NCBI RefSeq assembly: GCF_026625845.1 | Contig: NZ_CP113066.1 | Span: 1,860,001 to 1,924,000 of the forward strand | DNA length: 64,000 bases | Direction of reading: 5' to 3' | Origin: Agrococcus sp. SL85 | Lineage (GTDB): Bacteria > Actinomycetota > Actinomycetes > Actinomycetales > Microbacteriaceae | Shown here: one piece after another, positions 26,636 through 34,197 of the stretch | How the letters are laid out: every line of letters starts with the position of its first letter | Position numbering within the stretch: the first letter of the stretch is position 1 | Made by a program: the position numbers and the translations under genes | Notes under the pieces: model-generated | Told to the model about the DNA's origin: nothing | Databases searched by the model: none | Seen by the model: only the letters and a program-made list of their open reading frames with translations

Positions 26636-28006
26636 GTGAGCGACTACAAGGTCACCGACCCGTACACGGGCGAGGTCGTCAAGGAGTACCCGACGGCCAC
26701 CGACGAGGAGATCCGCGCCGCGCTCGAGCGCGCGCACGCGGCCTTCGCCGTCTGGAGCCGGACGCCGATCGCCGAGCGCGCCGCGGTGCTCTCGAAGGCG
26801 GCGCAGCTGTTCGCGGAGCGCTCGCGCGAGCTCGCCGAGATCATCCGCACCGAGATGGGCAAGCCGCTCGGCCAGGGCATCTTCGAGGCCGAGTTCTCGG
26901 GCGAGATCATCCAGTACTACGCGGACCACGGCGAGGCGTTCCTCGCCGACGAGATCCTCGAGAACCGCGGCGGCGTCGACGCGCGGGTCCGGAAGTCGGC
27001 CCAGGGCGCGATCCTCGGCATCATGCCCTGGAACTTCCCCTACTACCAGGTCGCGCGCTTCGCGTTCCCGAACCTCATGCTCGGCAACACGGTCATCCTC
27101 AAGCACGCGCCGCAGTGCCCGTGGTCGGCGACGACGATCGCCGAGATCCTCGAGGAGGCCGGCCTGCCGGCGGGCGCGTACGAGAACGTCTTCGCGACGA
27201 ACGAGCAGATCTCCGAGATCGTGATCCCGGATGCGCGCGTGCGCGGCATCTCGCTCACGGGCTCCGAGCGCGCGGGCGCCGCGGTCGCCGAGGTCGCCGG
27301 CCGCAACCTCAAGAAGGTCGTGCTCGAGCTCGGCGGCTCCGACCCGTTCATCGTGCTCTCGGCCGACGACCTCGACGCGGTCGTCGACAACGCGCTCGAG
27401 ACCCGCATGGAGAACTCGGGCCAGTCGTGCAACGCCTCGAAGCGCTTCATCGTCGTCGACGAGCTCTACGACGCCTTCACCGCGAAGCTCGCCGAGAAGG
27501 TGGCGGCGCTGCCGATCGGCGGACCCGAGGACGAGGACGCCACCGTCGGCCCGCTCTCGTCCCAGGCCGCGGCCGACCGCATCCGCGAGCAGGTGTCCTC
27601 CGCGATCGCCGAGGGCGCGCAGGTGCTCGCGGGCGACGTGGCCTCGAGCGGCGACGCGCGCGTGCAGCCCGCGCTGCTCGGCGGCGTGACCGACGACATG
27701 GAGGCGTACCGCGAGGAGCTCTTCGGCCCGGTCGGCACCGTCTACCGCGCGAAGGACGTCGACGACGCCGTGCGCATCGCCAACGACACCCCGTTCGGCC
27801 TCGGCTCGCGCCTGTGGTGCAGCGACCCCGAGCTCGCGCGCGAGGTCGCCGACCGCATCGACGCGGGCATGGTCGCCATCAACGGCGCGGGCGCCGAGGA
27901 CTACGACATGCCCTTCGGCGGCACCAAGCGCTCGGGCTTCGGCCGCGAGCTCGGGCCGCACGGCATGGAGGAGTTCATGAACCGCAAGCTCGTCGTCATG
28001 CCCTGA
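26636..28006 (+). CDS. NAD(P)-dependent aldehyde dehydrogenase, succinate-semialdehyde type
   Basis: A 456-residue aldehyde dehydrogenase. It has GIMPWNFPYYQVARFAFPNL (cofactor region), SLTGSERAGAAVAE (the G-S-x-x-x-G dinucleotide site), LELGGSDPFIVL with the general base Glu, the catalytic cysteine in NSGQSCNASKRFIV, and EELFGPV near the C-terminus. The start LGIMPWNFPY and short length are typical of NADP-dependent succinate-semialdehyde dehydrogenases (GabD/SsdA type). The GTG at 26636 has GAGGAGG 7 bases upstream. It is followed by a strong terminator at 28021. No transaminase gene is adjacent. Confidence 0.87.
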   Translation: MSDYKVTDPYTGEVVKEYPTATDEEIRAALERAHAAFAVWSRTPIAERAAVLSKAAQLFAERSRELAEIIRTEMGKPLGQGIFEAEFSGEIIQYYADHGEAFLADEILENRGGVDARVRKSAQGAILGIMPWNFPYYQVARFAFPNLMLGNTVILKHAPQCPWSATTIAEILEEAGLPAGAYENVFATNEQISEIVIPDARVRGISLTGSERAGAAVAEVAGRNLKKVVLELGGSDPFIVLSADDLDAVVDNALETRMENSGQSCNASKRFIVVDELYDAFTAKLAEKVAALPIGGPEDEDATVGPLSSQAAADRIREQVSSAIAEGAQVLAGDVASSGDARVQPALLGGVTDDMEAYREELFGPVGTVYRAKDVDDAVRIANDTPFGLGSRLWCSDPELAREVADRIDAGMVAINGAGAEDYDMPFGGTKRSGFGRELGPHGMEEFMNRKLVVMP

Positions 28007-28020
28007 CGTCGCGCGCAGCA

Positions 28021-28050
28021 GGAGGCCCGGACCGGACGGTCCGGGCCTCC
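28021..28050. terminator. Bidirectional terminator hairpin
   Basis: GGAGGCCCGGACC and GGTCCGGGCCTCC form a perfect 13-base stem with a GGAC loop, between the aldehyde dehydrogenase (+) and the SDR (-), which converge here. Confidence 0.9.
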
Positions 28051-28062
28051 GTGCGTGCGGCG

Positions 28063-28863
28063 TCAGTCGAGCAGCCCCTGCATCCGCTTCGCGATGATGC
28101 CGCCGACCTTGGCCGGCACCAGCCGGGCGAGGCGGTCGAGGGCGCGGGCGTCCTTGCCGATGACGACGCGCGGGGCGCCGGACGCGATCGCGTCGACGAT
28201 CTGCGCAGCGGCGGCCTGCGGCGTCGTCATGGTCGCGGCGGCGGCCGAGGTGTCGGCCGAGGCGCGCATCGTGACGCCCGAGTTGCCGGTGATGTTCGTG
28301 CCGACGCCGCCCGGGAAGACGACGGTGACGGCGACGCCCGTGCCCTCGAGCTCGGCGTGCATGCCCTCGGTGAGCAGCTTCACGGCGGCCTTCGATGCGC
28401 CGTAGGCCGACTGGCCGGGCACGGGCGCGAGCGCGCCCATGCTCGAGACGTTGAGGAGCGCGGACTCCGAGCGCGCGCGCAGGTGCGGCAGGAACGCCAT
28501 CGTCGTGTGCACGACGCCCCAGAAGTTCACCTGCATCACGCGCTCGATCTGCTCGTAGGGCAGGTCGCCGATTCGCTGGAAGGGCTGGATGATGCCGGCC
28601 ACGTTGAGCAGGCCGTCGACCTGCCCGTGCGCGGCGACGACGGCCTCCGGCAGCGCCTCGACGGCGGCGCGGTCGGCGACGGAGGCGACGTGAGTGCTCA
28701 GGCGGTCGCCGATGCCCGCGAGGCGGGCGGTCTCGGCGAGCCCCTCGGCGGAGAGGTCGACGGCGGCGACGCGCGCGCCGCGCGCGAGCAGGGCGAGCAC
28801 GACCTCCCGGCCGATGCCGTTGCCGCCGCCGGTGACGACGAAGGTGCGCTGCGCGATCTGCAT
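28063..28863 (-). CDS. Short-chain dehydrogenase/reductase (SDR)
   Basis: A 266-residue NAD(P)-dependent oxidoreductase. TGGGNGIGREVV (cofactor loop, residues 11-17), NVAGI near residue 87, the Ser in NVSSMGALAPVPG, and the Tyr-Lys pair in SAYGASKAA near residue 152 are all present, followed by VFPGGVGTNI. It looks like the classical family that includes many acyl or alcohol dehydrogenases; no substrate can be named. GGGAGG lies 6 bases before the ATG. It runs convergently to the aldehyde dehydrogenase and is followed upstream by the repeat region at 29031-29150. Confidence 0.87.
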   Translation of the reverse strand: MQIAQRTFVVTGGGNGIGREVVLALLARGARVAAVDLSAEGLAETARLAGIGDRLSTHVASVADRAAVEALPEAVVAAHGQVDGLLNVAGIIQPFQRIGDLPYEQIERVMQVNFWGVVHTTMAFLPHLRARSESALLNVSSMGALAPVPGQSAYGASKAAVKLLTEGMHAELEGTGVAVTVVFPGGVGTNITGNSGVTMRASADTSAAAATMTTPQAAAAQIVDAIASGAPRVVIGKDARALDRLARLVPAKVGGIIAKRMQGLLD

Positions 28864-29030
28864 GGGGGCCTCCCGGGTGCGGGGCGCCGCCGACGACGCC
28901 GTCGCGCCGATGCTACGCCGGGCGTCGGCATCCGGGTGTCGGCATCCGTGCCCGCGCCGCTGATCGCCGAGCGGTCGCATGCGGCTGCGCGAGGGGCACC
29001 GGGGCCACCACGAGCGACCCCTCGACGGGC

Positions 29031-29150
29031 GCGTGTGGCGGGAGCGACCGGTCGGCGAGCGGGCGTGGCGGGGGCGACCGCTCGGCGAGGGGGCGTGGCG
29101 GGGGCGACCGCTCGGCGGCCGCGCGTGGCGGGAGCGACCGCTCGGGGAGC
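29031..29150. repeat. Tandem 30-base repeat, four units
   Basis: Four adjoining 30-base units start at 29031, 29061, 29091 and 29121 in perfect register. The core is GGCGTGGCGGGGGCGACCGC followed by TCGGCGAG, with a few substitutions per copy. The unit is a multiple of three, and read on the minus strand gives a repeated V-A-P-A-T motif, but no start or family match supports coding. This occupies most of the 313-base gene-free gap 28864-29176; I see nothing else in it. Confidence 0.85.
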
Positions 29151-29176
29151 AGCGGGGGGCGCGGCGGGGAGCGCTG

Positions 29177-29467
29177 CTAGGCGACGACGCCGACCATGGG
29201 GCGGCCGTCGGCCGCCCACGCGGCCGTGCCGCCCGCGACGTTCACGACGTCGAGGCCCTGCTGCTCGAGGTAGGCCACGACCTGCGCCGAGCGCCCGCCC
29301 GAGCGGCAGATGATCGCGGCGCCGTCGGGCACCTCGCCGAGCCGCGCCACGACCTCGCCCATCGGGATGTGGACGGCGCCCACGGCGTGGCCCGCATCCC
29401 ACTCGTGCTGCTCGCGCACGTCGACGAGCGGGCGGTCGGCGACCTCGGCCGGGGTGATCTCACGCAT
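29177..29467 (-). CDS. Rhodanese-like sulfurtransferase domain protein
   Basis: A 96-residue single-domain rhodanese. It opens REITPAEVADRPLVDVREQHEWDAGHAVGAVHIP, the standard CH2A motif, and has the active-site loop ICRSGGRS with the catalytic cysteine near residue 54, followed by NVAGGTAAW near the end. Such proteins move sulfane sulfur or act as sulfur carriers in the cytoplasm. TAGCCT lies 6 bases before the ATG on the coding strand, consistent with a leaderless mRNA. It is divergent from the VOC gene. Confidence 0.92.
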   Translation of the reverse strand: MREITPAEVADRPLVDVREQHEWDAGHAVGAVHIPMGEVVARLGEVPDGAAIICRSGGRSAQVVAYLEQQGLDVVNVAGGTAAWAADGRPMVGVVA

Positions 29468-29512
29468 GGATCGAGGCTAGCGCGGGCCGCGCCCGGCGAG
29501 CATCATGGCGGC

Positions 29513-29983
29513 ATGGCTCACGTGCGCACCTGCCTCTGGTTCGACGGACGCATCGAGGAGGCCGCCGAGCGCTACGTGGCGCTCGTGCCCGGCTCCCGCA
29601 TCCTCGCCGTCACCCGCTACCCGGAGGGCAACCCCTTCCCGAGCGGCTCGCCGGGCGAGGCCCTCACGGTCGACCTCGAGCTCGCGGGCGTGCCCTACCA
29701 GCTGCTCGACGGCGGGCCGCTGTTCCCGCAGACCGAGGCCGCCTCGATCGTCGTCACGGTCGACGGCCAGGAGGAGGTCGACCGGCTGTGGGAGGGGCTC
29801 GTCGCCGACGGGGGCGCGGAGTCGCAGTGCGGCTGGTGCAAGGACCGCTACGGCGTCTCGTGGCAGGTGGTGCCGCAGCAGCTCGTCGACCTCATGCAGG
29901 GGCCGCACGCGCAGGCCGTGACGCAGGCGATGCTCTCGATGCGGAAGCTCGACGTCGCCGCGCTCGAGGCGGCTGCGCACTAG
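29513..29983 (+). CDS. VOC family protein (PhnB/3-demethylubiquinone methyltransferase-like)
   Basis: A 156-residue protein of the glyoxalase/bleomycin-resistance fold in its PhnB-like form. It begins VRTCLWFDGRIEEAAERYVALVPGSRIL and has the markers GNPFPSGSPGEALTV, LLDGGPLFPQTEAASI, VDRLWEGL and SQCGWCKDRYGVSWQVVP, all seen in this subfamily. The biochemical role of the subfamily is poorly known. Several ATGs lie close together near 29505-29513; the one at 29513 starts at the conserved residues. Confidence 0.88.
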   Translation: MAHVRTCLWFDGRIEEAAERYVALVPGSRILAVTRYPEGNPFPSGSPGEALTVDLELAGVPYQLLDGGPLFPQTEAASIVVTVDGQEEVDRLWEGLVADGGAESQCGWCKDRYGVSWQVVPQQLVDLMQGPHAQAVTQAMLSMRKLDVAALEAAAH

Positions 29984-30004
29984 CAGCCCGCGGCCGTCCG
30001 CCCG

Positions 30005-30787
30005 TCAGCGCGCGAGGCGGCGCAGCAGCTCGGCGTGGAGCACGCCGTTCGTGGCGAGCGCCGAGCCGTGCCAGGGGCCGGGCTCGCCGTCGACCGAGGT
30101 GAAGGCGCCGCCGGCCTCCTCGACCACGGGCACGAGCGCCGCCATGTCGTACGGCTTCAGGTCGAACTCGCCCACGGCGTCGACCTTGCCCTCGGCGAGC
30201 AGCATGTAGCTCCAGGCGTCGCCGTAGGAGCGGGCGCGCCAGACGTCGCGCTGCAGCGCGACGAGGTCGCCGATGCGGCCCGCGCCGTCCCAGCCCTGGA
30301 TCGAGTTGTACGAGATCGCGGCGTCGGCGAGGTCGGCGACCTCCGAGACGCGGATGCGCTGCGGCGCCGCGCCCTCGCCCCGCTTCCACGCGCCAGAGCC
30401 CTGCGCCGCCCACCAGCGCCCGCCGAGCGCCGGGGAGGAGACGACGCCCACCACCGGGTGCCCGTCGACCGCGAGCGCGATGAGCGTGGCCCACACGGGC
30501 GCGCCGCGCAGGAAGTGCGCGGTGCCGTCGATGGGGTCGATGATCCACTGGCGCGGAGCCTGGCCCGAGCTGCCGAACTCCTCGCCGAAGACCGCGTCGT
30601 CCGGCCGCTCGTCGGCGAGCATGTCGCGGATGCGGCGCTCGACGGCCCTGTCCGCGTCGGTGACGTGCGTGGCGTCCGGCTTCGTCGTCACCTCGAGGTC
30701 CCGCGCGCCGAAGCGCTCCATCGAGATCGCATCGGCGGCGTCCGCCATGCGGAGCGCGAGGTCGAGGTCGGCGTCGTAGCGGCTCAT
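30005..30787 (-). CDS. hisN: Inositol monophosphatase family phosphatase, HisN-like
   Basis: A 260-residue Mg-dependent phosphatase. Metal-site motifs are seen in order: DADRAVE, VFGEEFG, WIIDPIDGTAHFLRGAPV and, near the C-terminus, SYGDAWSYMLLAEGKVD. The TAHFLRG variant after DPIDG and the overall length match actinobacterial histidinol-phosphate phosphatases (HisN), which carry out the penultimate step of histidine synthesis. The gene lies away from a his operon, as is usual for hisN. TAGGCT lies 6 bases before the ATG on the coding strand. Inositol-phosphate activity remains possible. Downstream it ends 21 bases from the VOC gene. Confidence 0.8.
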   Translation of the reverse strand: MSRYDADLDLALRMADAADAISMERFGARDLEVTTKPDATHVTDADRAVERRIRDMLADERPDDAVFGEEFGSSGQAPRQWIIDPIDGTAHFLRGAPVWATLIALAVDGHPVVGVVSSPALGGRWWAAQGSGAWKRGEGAAPQRIRVSEVADLADAAISYNSIQGWDGAGRIGDLVALQRDVWRARSYGDAWSYMLLAEGKVDAVGEFDLKPYDMAALVPVVEEAGGAFTSVDGEPGPWHGSALATNGVLHAELLRRLAR

Positions 30788-30830
30788 GCCCCCAGCCTAG
30801 GCGCGAGGCGGCGCGGCGCCGCGGGCCGCG

Positions 30831-31871
30831 TCACTCCTCGAAGCGCTGCCTGCGGGCGGCGACGAGCGTCGCGAGCATGCGCTGCATCGAGGCGACGCGG
30901 CGCGGCTCGAGCCGGCCCTCGGCCGCGGCGATCGCGAGCTCGCAGTACTCCTCGTCGGGCTGGTGCGTGCAGCCGCGCGGGCAGTCCTCGGCGACGGCCG
31001 CGAGGTCGGGGAAGCCCTGCAGCACGTTGGCGGTGGCGACGTGGCCGAGGCCGAAGGATCGCACGCCCGGGGTGTCGATGATCCAGCCGTCGCCGAGCTT
31101 GAACGAGACGGTGGAGGAGGACGTGTGGCGGCCGCGGCCCGTCACGGCGTTGACGTGGCTCACGGCGCGGTTCGCGCTCGGCACGAGCGCGTTCACGAGC
31201 GTCGACTTGCCGACGCCGGAGTGGCCGACCGCGACGGTCGTGTGGCCGTCGAGCCGGCTGCGGAGCGCCTCGACGGGCGGCGCGTCGATCGACGAACGCC
31301 ACACCTCGATGTCGAGACCCTCGAAGTTCGCGAGGAACGGCTCGGGGTCGGCGACGTCGGTCTTCGTCACGACGAGCACCGGCGTGATGCCGGCGTCGAG
31401 CGCGGCGACGAGGTAGCGGTCGACGAGGCCGGGGCGCGGCTCCGGATCGGCGGCCGCGACGACCATGAGCAGCACGTCGGCGTTCGCGACGATGACGCGC
31501 TCGACGACATCGACGTCGTCGGCGGAGCGGCGCAGCACCGTCGTGCGCGGCTGGATGCGCACGATGCGCGCGAGCGTGCCCTCGTCGCCCGTCGTGTCGC
31601 CCACGACGTCGACGCGGTCGCCCGCGACGATCGCCTGGCGGCGGAGCTCCCGAGCGCGCGCGGCGGTGACGACCGACTCGTCGGGCTCGCCGACGCGCAC
31701 GGCGAGCGTGTAACGGCCGCGGTCCACGGCGGTCACGATGCCGGTGACGGCATCCTCGTGCGCGGGCCGGTGCTTCGACCGCGCGCGGTTCGCCTTGGGG
31801 TTCGGGCGCTCGCGCACGCTCGACTCGTCGTACGCGTCGTACGGGTCCTCGTAGTCGCCGAGCCAGCTCAT
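30831..31871 (-). CDS. rsgA: Ribosome small subunit-dependent GTPase A
   Basis: A circularly permuted GTPase that helps mature the 30S subunit. The 346 residues have an N-terminal OB-fold (VTGIVTAVDRGRYTLAVRVG), then G4 TKTD before G1 GHSGVGKST and G3 DTPG, the permuted order that defines the family. The C-terminal zinc knuckle is CPRGCTH followed by EEYC. The N-terminal 35 residues are charged and probably flexible. It is 3 bases after aroA on the same strand, so they form an operon, an arrangement known from other Actinobacteria. Confidence 0.95.
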   Translation of the reverse strand: MSWLGDYEDPYDAYDESSVRERPNPKANRARSKHRPAHEDAVTGIVTAVDRGRYTLAVRVGEPDESVVTAARARELRRQAIVAGDRVDVVGDTTGDEGTLARIVRIQPRTTVLRRSADDVDVVERVIVANADVLLMVVAAADPEPRPGLVDRYLVAALDAGITPVLVVTKTDVADPEPFLANFEGLDIEVWRSSIDAPPVEALRSRLDGHTTVAVGHSGVGKSTLVNALVPSANRAVSHVNAVTGRGRHTSSSTVSFKLGDGWIIDTPGVRSFGLGHVATANVLQGFPDLAAVAEDCPRGCTHQPDEEYCELAIAAAEGRLEPRRVASMQRMLATLVAARRQRFEE

Positions 31872-31874
31872 CGG

Positions 31875-33185
31875 CTAGGCCCGCCCGCCCTCGAGCATGG
31901 CGGCCCAGAGCTCGGGGAACTCGGGGATGGTCTTCGCGGTCGCGCCGATGTCGTCGACCTCGACGCCGGGCACGCGGAGGCCCACGACGGCGCCCGCGGT
32001 CGCGATCCGGTGGTCGTCGTAGGCGCTCCAGGCGCCGCCCGCGAGCCTGCCGGGCTCGACGCGGATGCCGTCGGGCAGCGCGGTCGCGGTGCCGCCGACC
32101 GCCACGATGTCGTCGACGAGCGCCTGGATGCGGTCGGTCTCGTGCCCGCGGATGTGGCCGACGCCCGTGATCTCGACCGGCGCGGAGGCGAGGGCGCCCA
32201 GCGCGGCGATCGTGGGCGCGAGCTCGCCCGCCGCGTGCATGTCGAGCTCGGCGCCGGGGATGGCCCCGCCGACGGCCTCGAGCGTGAGCGCACCGTCGTG
32301 GAACGAGGTGCTGGCGCCGAACGCGCCCAGCAGCTCCGGCAGCATCCTGCCCACCTGGGTCGTCTCGGCAGGCCAGCCGTCGAGCACGATGCGCCCGCCC
32401 ACGGCGACGACGGCGGCGAGGAAGGGCGCGGCGTTCGAGAGGTCGGGCTCGATCTGCTCGTCGAGCGCGGCGATGGGCCCGGGCTCGACGCGCCAGGTGC
32501 GCTCGTCGACCGTGCGGGCGTCGACGCCCCGCAGCCGCAGCGCCTCGAGCGTCATCTCGATGTGGGGGAGGGAGGGCAGGCGCGCGCCCTCGTGGCGCAG
32601 CGTCAGCCCCTCGTCGAAGCGCGCCGCCGCGAGCAGCAGCGCGGAGACGAACTGGCTCGAGGCGCTCGCGTCGATCGTGACCTCGCCGCCGCGCACCGAT
32701 CCCTGCCCGTGCACCGTGAAGGGCAGCCGCGGCGCCTCGGCGTCGACGCGCACGCCGAGCGCGCGGAGCGACGCGATCGTCTGGTCCATGGGGCGCTCGC
32801 GCGCGTAGGGGTCGCCGTCGAAGGCGACGGGGCCCTCGGCGAGGGCCGCGACGATCGGCAGGAAGCGCATGGCTGTGCCGGCGAGGCCGCAGTCGATCGC
32901 GCCGCCGCCCACGAGCGCGCCCGGCTCGATCCGGAGGTCCGGGCCGAAGAGGCCGTCGCCCGTGACCTCGGCGATCGAGGCGCCGAGCGCACGGAGGCCC
33001 TCGACCATGATCGTCGCGTCGCGGCTGCGGAGCGGCCGGTGCAGCGTGCTCGGGCCCTCGGCGAGCGCTGCGAGCAGCAGGGCGCGGTTCGTGAGGCTCT
33101 TCGATCCCGGCAGCTGCACGCGCGCGTCGATGCGTGCGGTCGCGGTGGGGGCGGTCCACGGTCGGGAATGCTGGGCCTCGGTCAT
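31875..33185 (-). CDS. aroA: 3-phosphoshikimate 1-carboxyvinyltransferase (EPSP synthase)
   Basis: The sixth step of the shikimate pathway. The 436 residues contain LPGSKSLTNRALLLAALAEG near residue 24, the phosphate-binding GLAGTAMRFLPIVAAL, YARERPMDQTI (the loop with the conserved Arg), SSQFVSALLLAA and the C-terminal DDHRIATAGAVVGL. The Thr-Ala-Met-Arg sequence in GTAMRF places it in the usual glyphosate-sensitive-type fold group, but I make no claim on sensitivity. The ATG at 33183-33185 has TAGATT 7 bases upstream, so it is probably leaderless. A divergent SigH-type promoter overlaps its start. Confidence 0.94.
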   Translation of the reverse strand: MTEAQHSRPWTAPTATARIDARVQLPGSKSLTNRALLLAALAEGPSTLHRPLRSRDATIMVEGLRALGASIAEVTGDGLFGPDLRIEPGALVGGGAIDCGLAGTAMRFLPIVAALAEGPVAFDGDPYARERPMDQTIASLRALGVRVDAEAPRLPFTVHGQGSVRGGEVTIDASASSQFVSALLLAAARFDEGLTLRHEGARLPSLPHIEMTLEALRLRGVDARTVDERTWRVEPGPIAALDEQIEPDLSNAAPFLAAVVAVGGRIVLDGWPAETTQVGRMLPELLGAFGASTSFHDGALTLEAVGGAIPGAELDMHAAGELAPTIAALGALASAPVEITGVGHIRGHETDRIQALVDDIVAVGGTATALPDGIRVEPGRLAGGAWSAYDDHRIATAGAVVGLRVPGVEVDDIGATAKTIPEFPELWAAMLEGGRA

Positions 33186-33190
33186 CGGTT
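33164..33190 (+). promoter_or_regulatory. Candidate SigH-type autoregulatory promoter
   Basis: GGGAAT at 33164-33169 and GTT at 33188-33190, with an 18-base spacer, match the SigH/SigR consensus (GGGAAT, 18 bases, GTT) and face sigH. It lies over the aroA start region on the opposite strand. A second, vegetative-like TAGACT at 33264-33269 is 8 bases before the sigH ATG. Confidence 0.55.
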
Positions 33191-33277
33191 CCAATCTAGA
33201 GGCCCGCGCCACCGCCGGGCCGGACGGATGCGCAGGAAGGGGGCCGAGTGCCGCTCGCGACACTAGACTCGCCCGCG

Positions 33278-33865
33278 ATGACGACCGAGCAGACCGCTGC
33301 CGCCAAGCGCGACGACTTCGTCGAGCAGGCGATGCAGTACGCCGACCAGCTGTACGGCGCCGCGATGCGCATGACGCGCAACCCGGCCGACGCCGCCGAC
33401 CTCGTGCAGGAGACGCTGCTCAAGGCCTACGCCGCGTACGACTCGTTCAAGCCCGGCACCAACCTGCGGGCCTGGCTGTACCGCATCCAGACGAACACCT
33501 ACATCAACACCTACCGAAAGCAGCAGCGTCGGCCCTTCGAGGCGCCGCTCGACGACATGGAGGAGTGGCAGATCGGCGACGCCGAGTCGATGTCGGCCTC
33601 CTCGTCGCGCAGCGCCGAGGCCGAGGCGATCGACCGGATGCCGTCGGGCATCGTCACGCAGGCGCTGCAGTCGATCTCGGAGGACTTCCGCATGGCGGTC
33701 TACTGGGTCGACGTCGAGGGCCTCAGCTACGCCGAGACGGCCGAGGTCATGCACACCCCCGTCGGCACCGTCATGAGCCGCCTGCACCGCGGCCGACGGC
33801 TGCTGCGCGGCCTGCTCGCAGACTACGCGCGCGAGCAGGGGATCACCGTGGAGGAGAAGCCGTGA
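33278..33865 (+). CDS. sigH: ECF sigma factor SigH/SigR (redox stress)
   Basis: An extracytoplasmic-function sigma factor of the SigH/SigR type, which directs the thiol-oxidative and heat stress response. Of 195 residues, sigma region 2 is [35 protein letters not shown], and region 4 is the C-terminal part ([47 protein letters not shown] stretch, a helix-turn-helix). The [14 protein letters not shown] sequence is the hallmark of this subfamily. The next gene is its zinc-binding anti-sigma factor, and the start is preceded by two candidate promoters. Confidence 0.94.
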   Translation: MTTEQTAAAKRDDFVEQAMQYADQLYGAAMRMTRNPADAADLVQETLLKAYAAYDSFKPGTNLRAWLYRIQTNTYINTYRKQQRRPFEAPLDDMEEWQIGDAESMSASSSRSAEAEAIDRMPSGIVTQALQSISEDFRMAVYWVDVEGLSYAETAEVMHTPVGTVMSRLHRGRRLLRGLLADYAREQGITVEEKP

Positions 33866-34122
33866 TCGAGCAGAAGGAGTCGAAGGGCGACTGCCGCGAG
33901 GCGCGCGCCGCCCTCGAGGAGTACCTGCACAACGAGCTGTGCTCGGAGGACGCCGCCGACGTGCGCGCGCACCTGGCCGAGTGCCCCGACTGCAGCGCCG
34001 AGCACCACGTGGGCGTCACGCTCACCCACGCGCTCCAGGGCGCGTGCAAGGATCGCGCGCCGGAGGAGCTGCGGGCGAAGCTGCTCGCGAGCCTCCGCGC
34101 CGCGAAGGCCGAGCACGAGTAG
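33862..34122 (+). CDS. rsrA: Zinc-binding anti-sigma factor, RsrA/RshA type
   Basis: An 86-residue redox switch that holds SigH inactive until oxidised. The HxxxCxxC motif HLAECPDC lies near residues 35-42. Cys in KGDCREA and in NELCSED add the remaining conserved cysteines. Zinc would be bound by His and these cysteines; oxidation to a disulfide releases the sigma factor. The GTG start overlaps the sigH stop, so the pair is translationally coupled. A hairpin follows at 34147. Confidence 0.92.
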   Translation: MIEQKESKGDCREARAALEEYLHNELCSEDAADVRAHLAECPDCSAEHHVGVTLTHALQGACKDRAPEELRAKLLASLRAAKAEHE

Positions 34123-34146
34123 CCGCACGCGCGGCCGCACGACGAC

Positions 34147-34179
34147 GAGCGGGGATCCGGCGCGGCCGGGTCCCCGCTC
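34147..34179. terminator. Bidirectional terminator hairpin
   Basis: GAGCGGGGA and TCCCCGCTC enclose a loop that contains a second CCGG/CCGG pair, between rsrA (+) and aceB (-), which converge. Confidence 0.75.
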
Positions 34180-34197
34180 GCGTGCGCAGGGCGGCGC

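Noticed and set aside
29031..29150. CRISPR array or a coding repeat protein on the minus strand
   Set aside because: No spacers between units; the open frame has no start codon with a binding site and no family match, and runs through the rhodanese region in a different frame.
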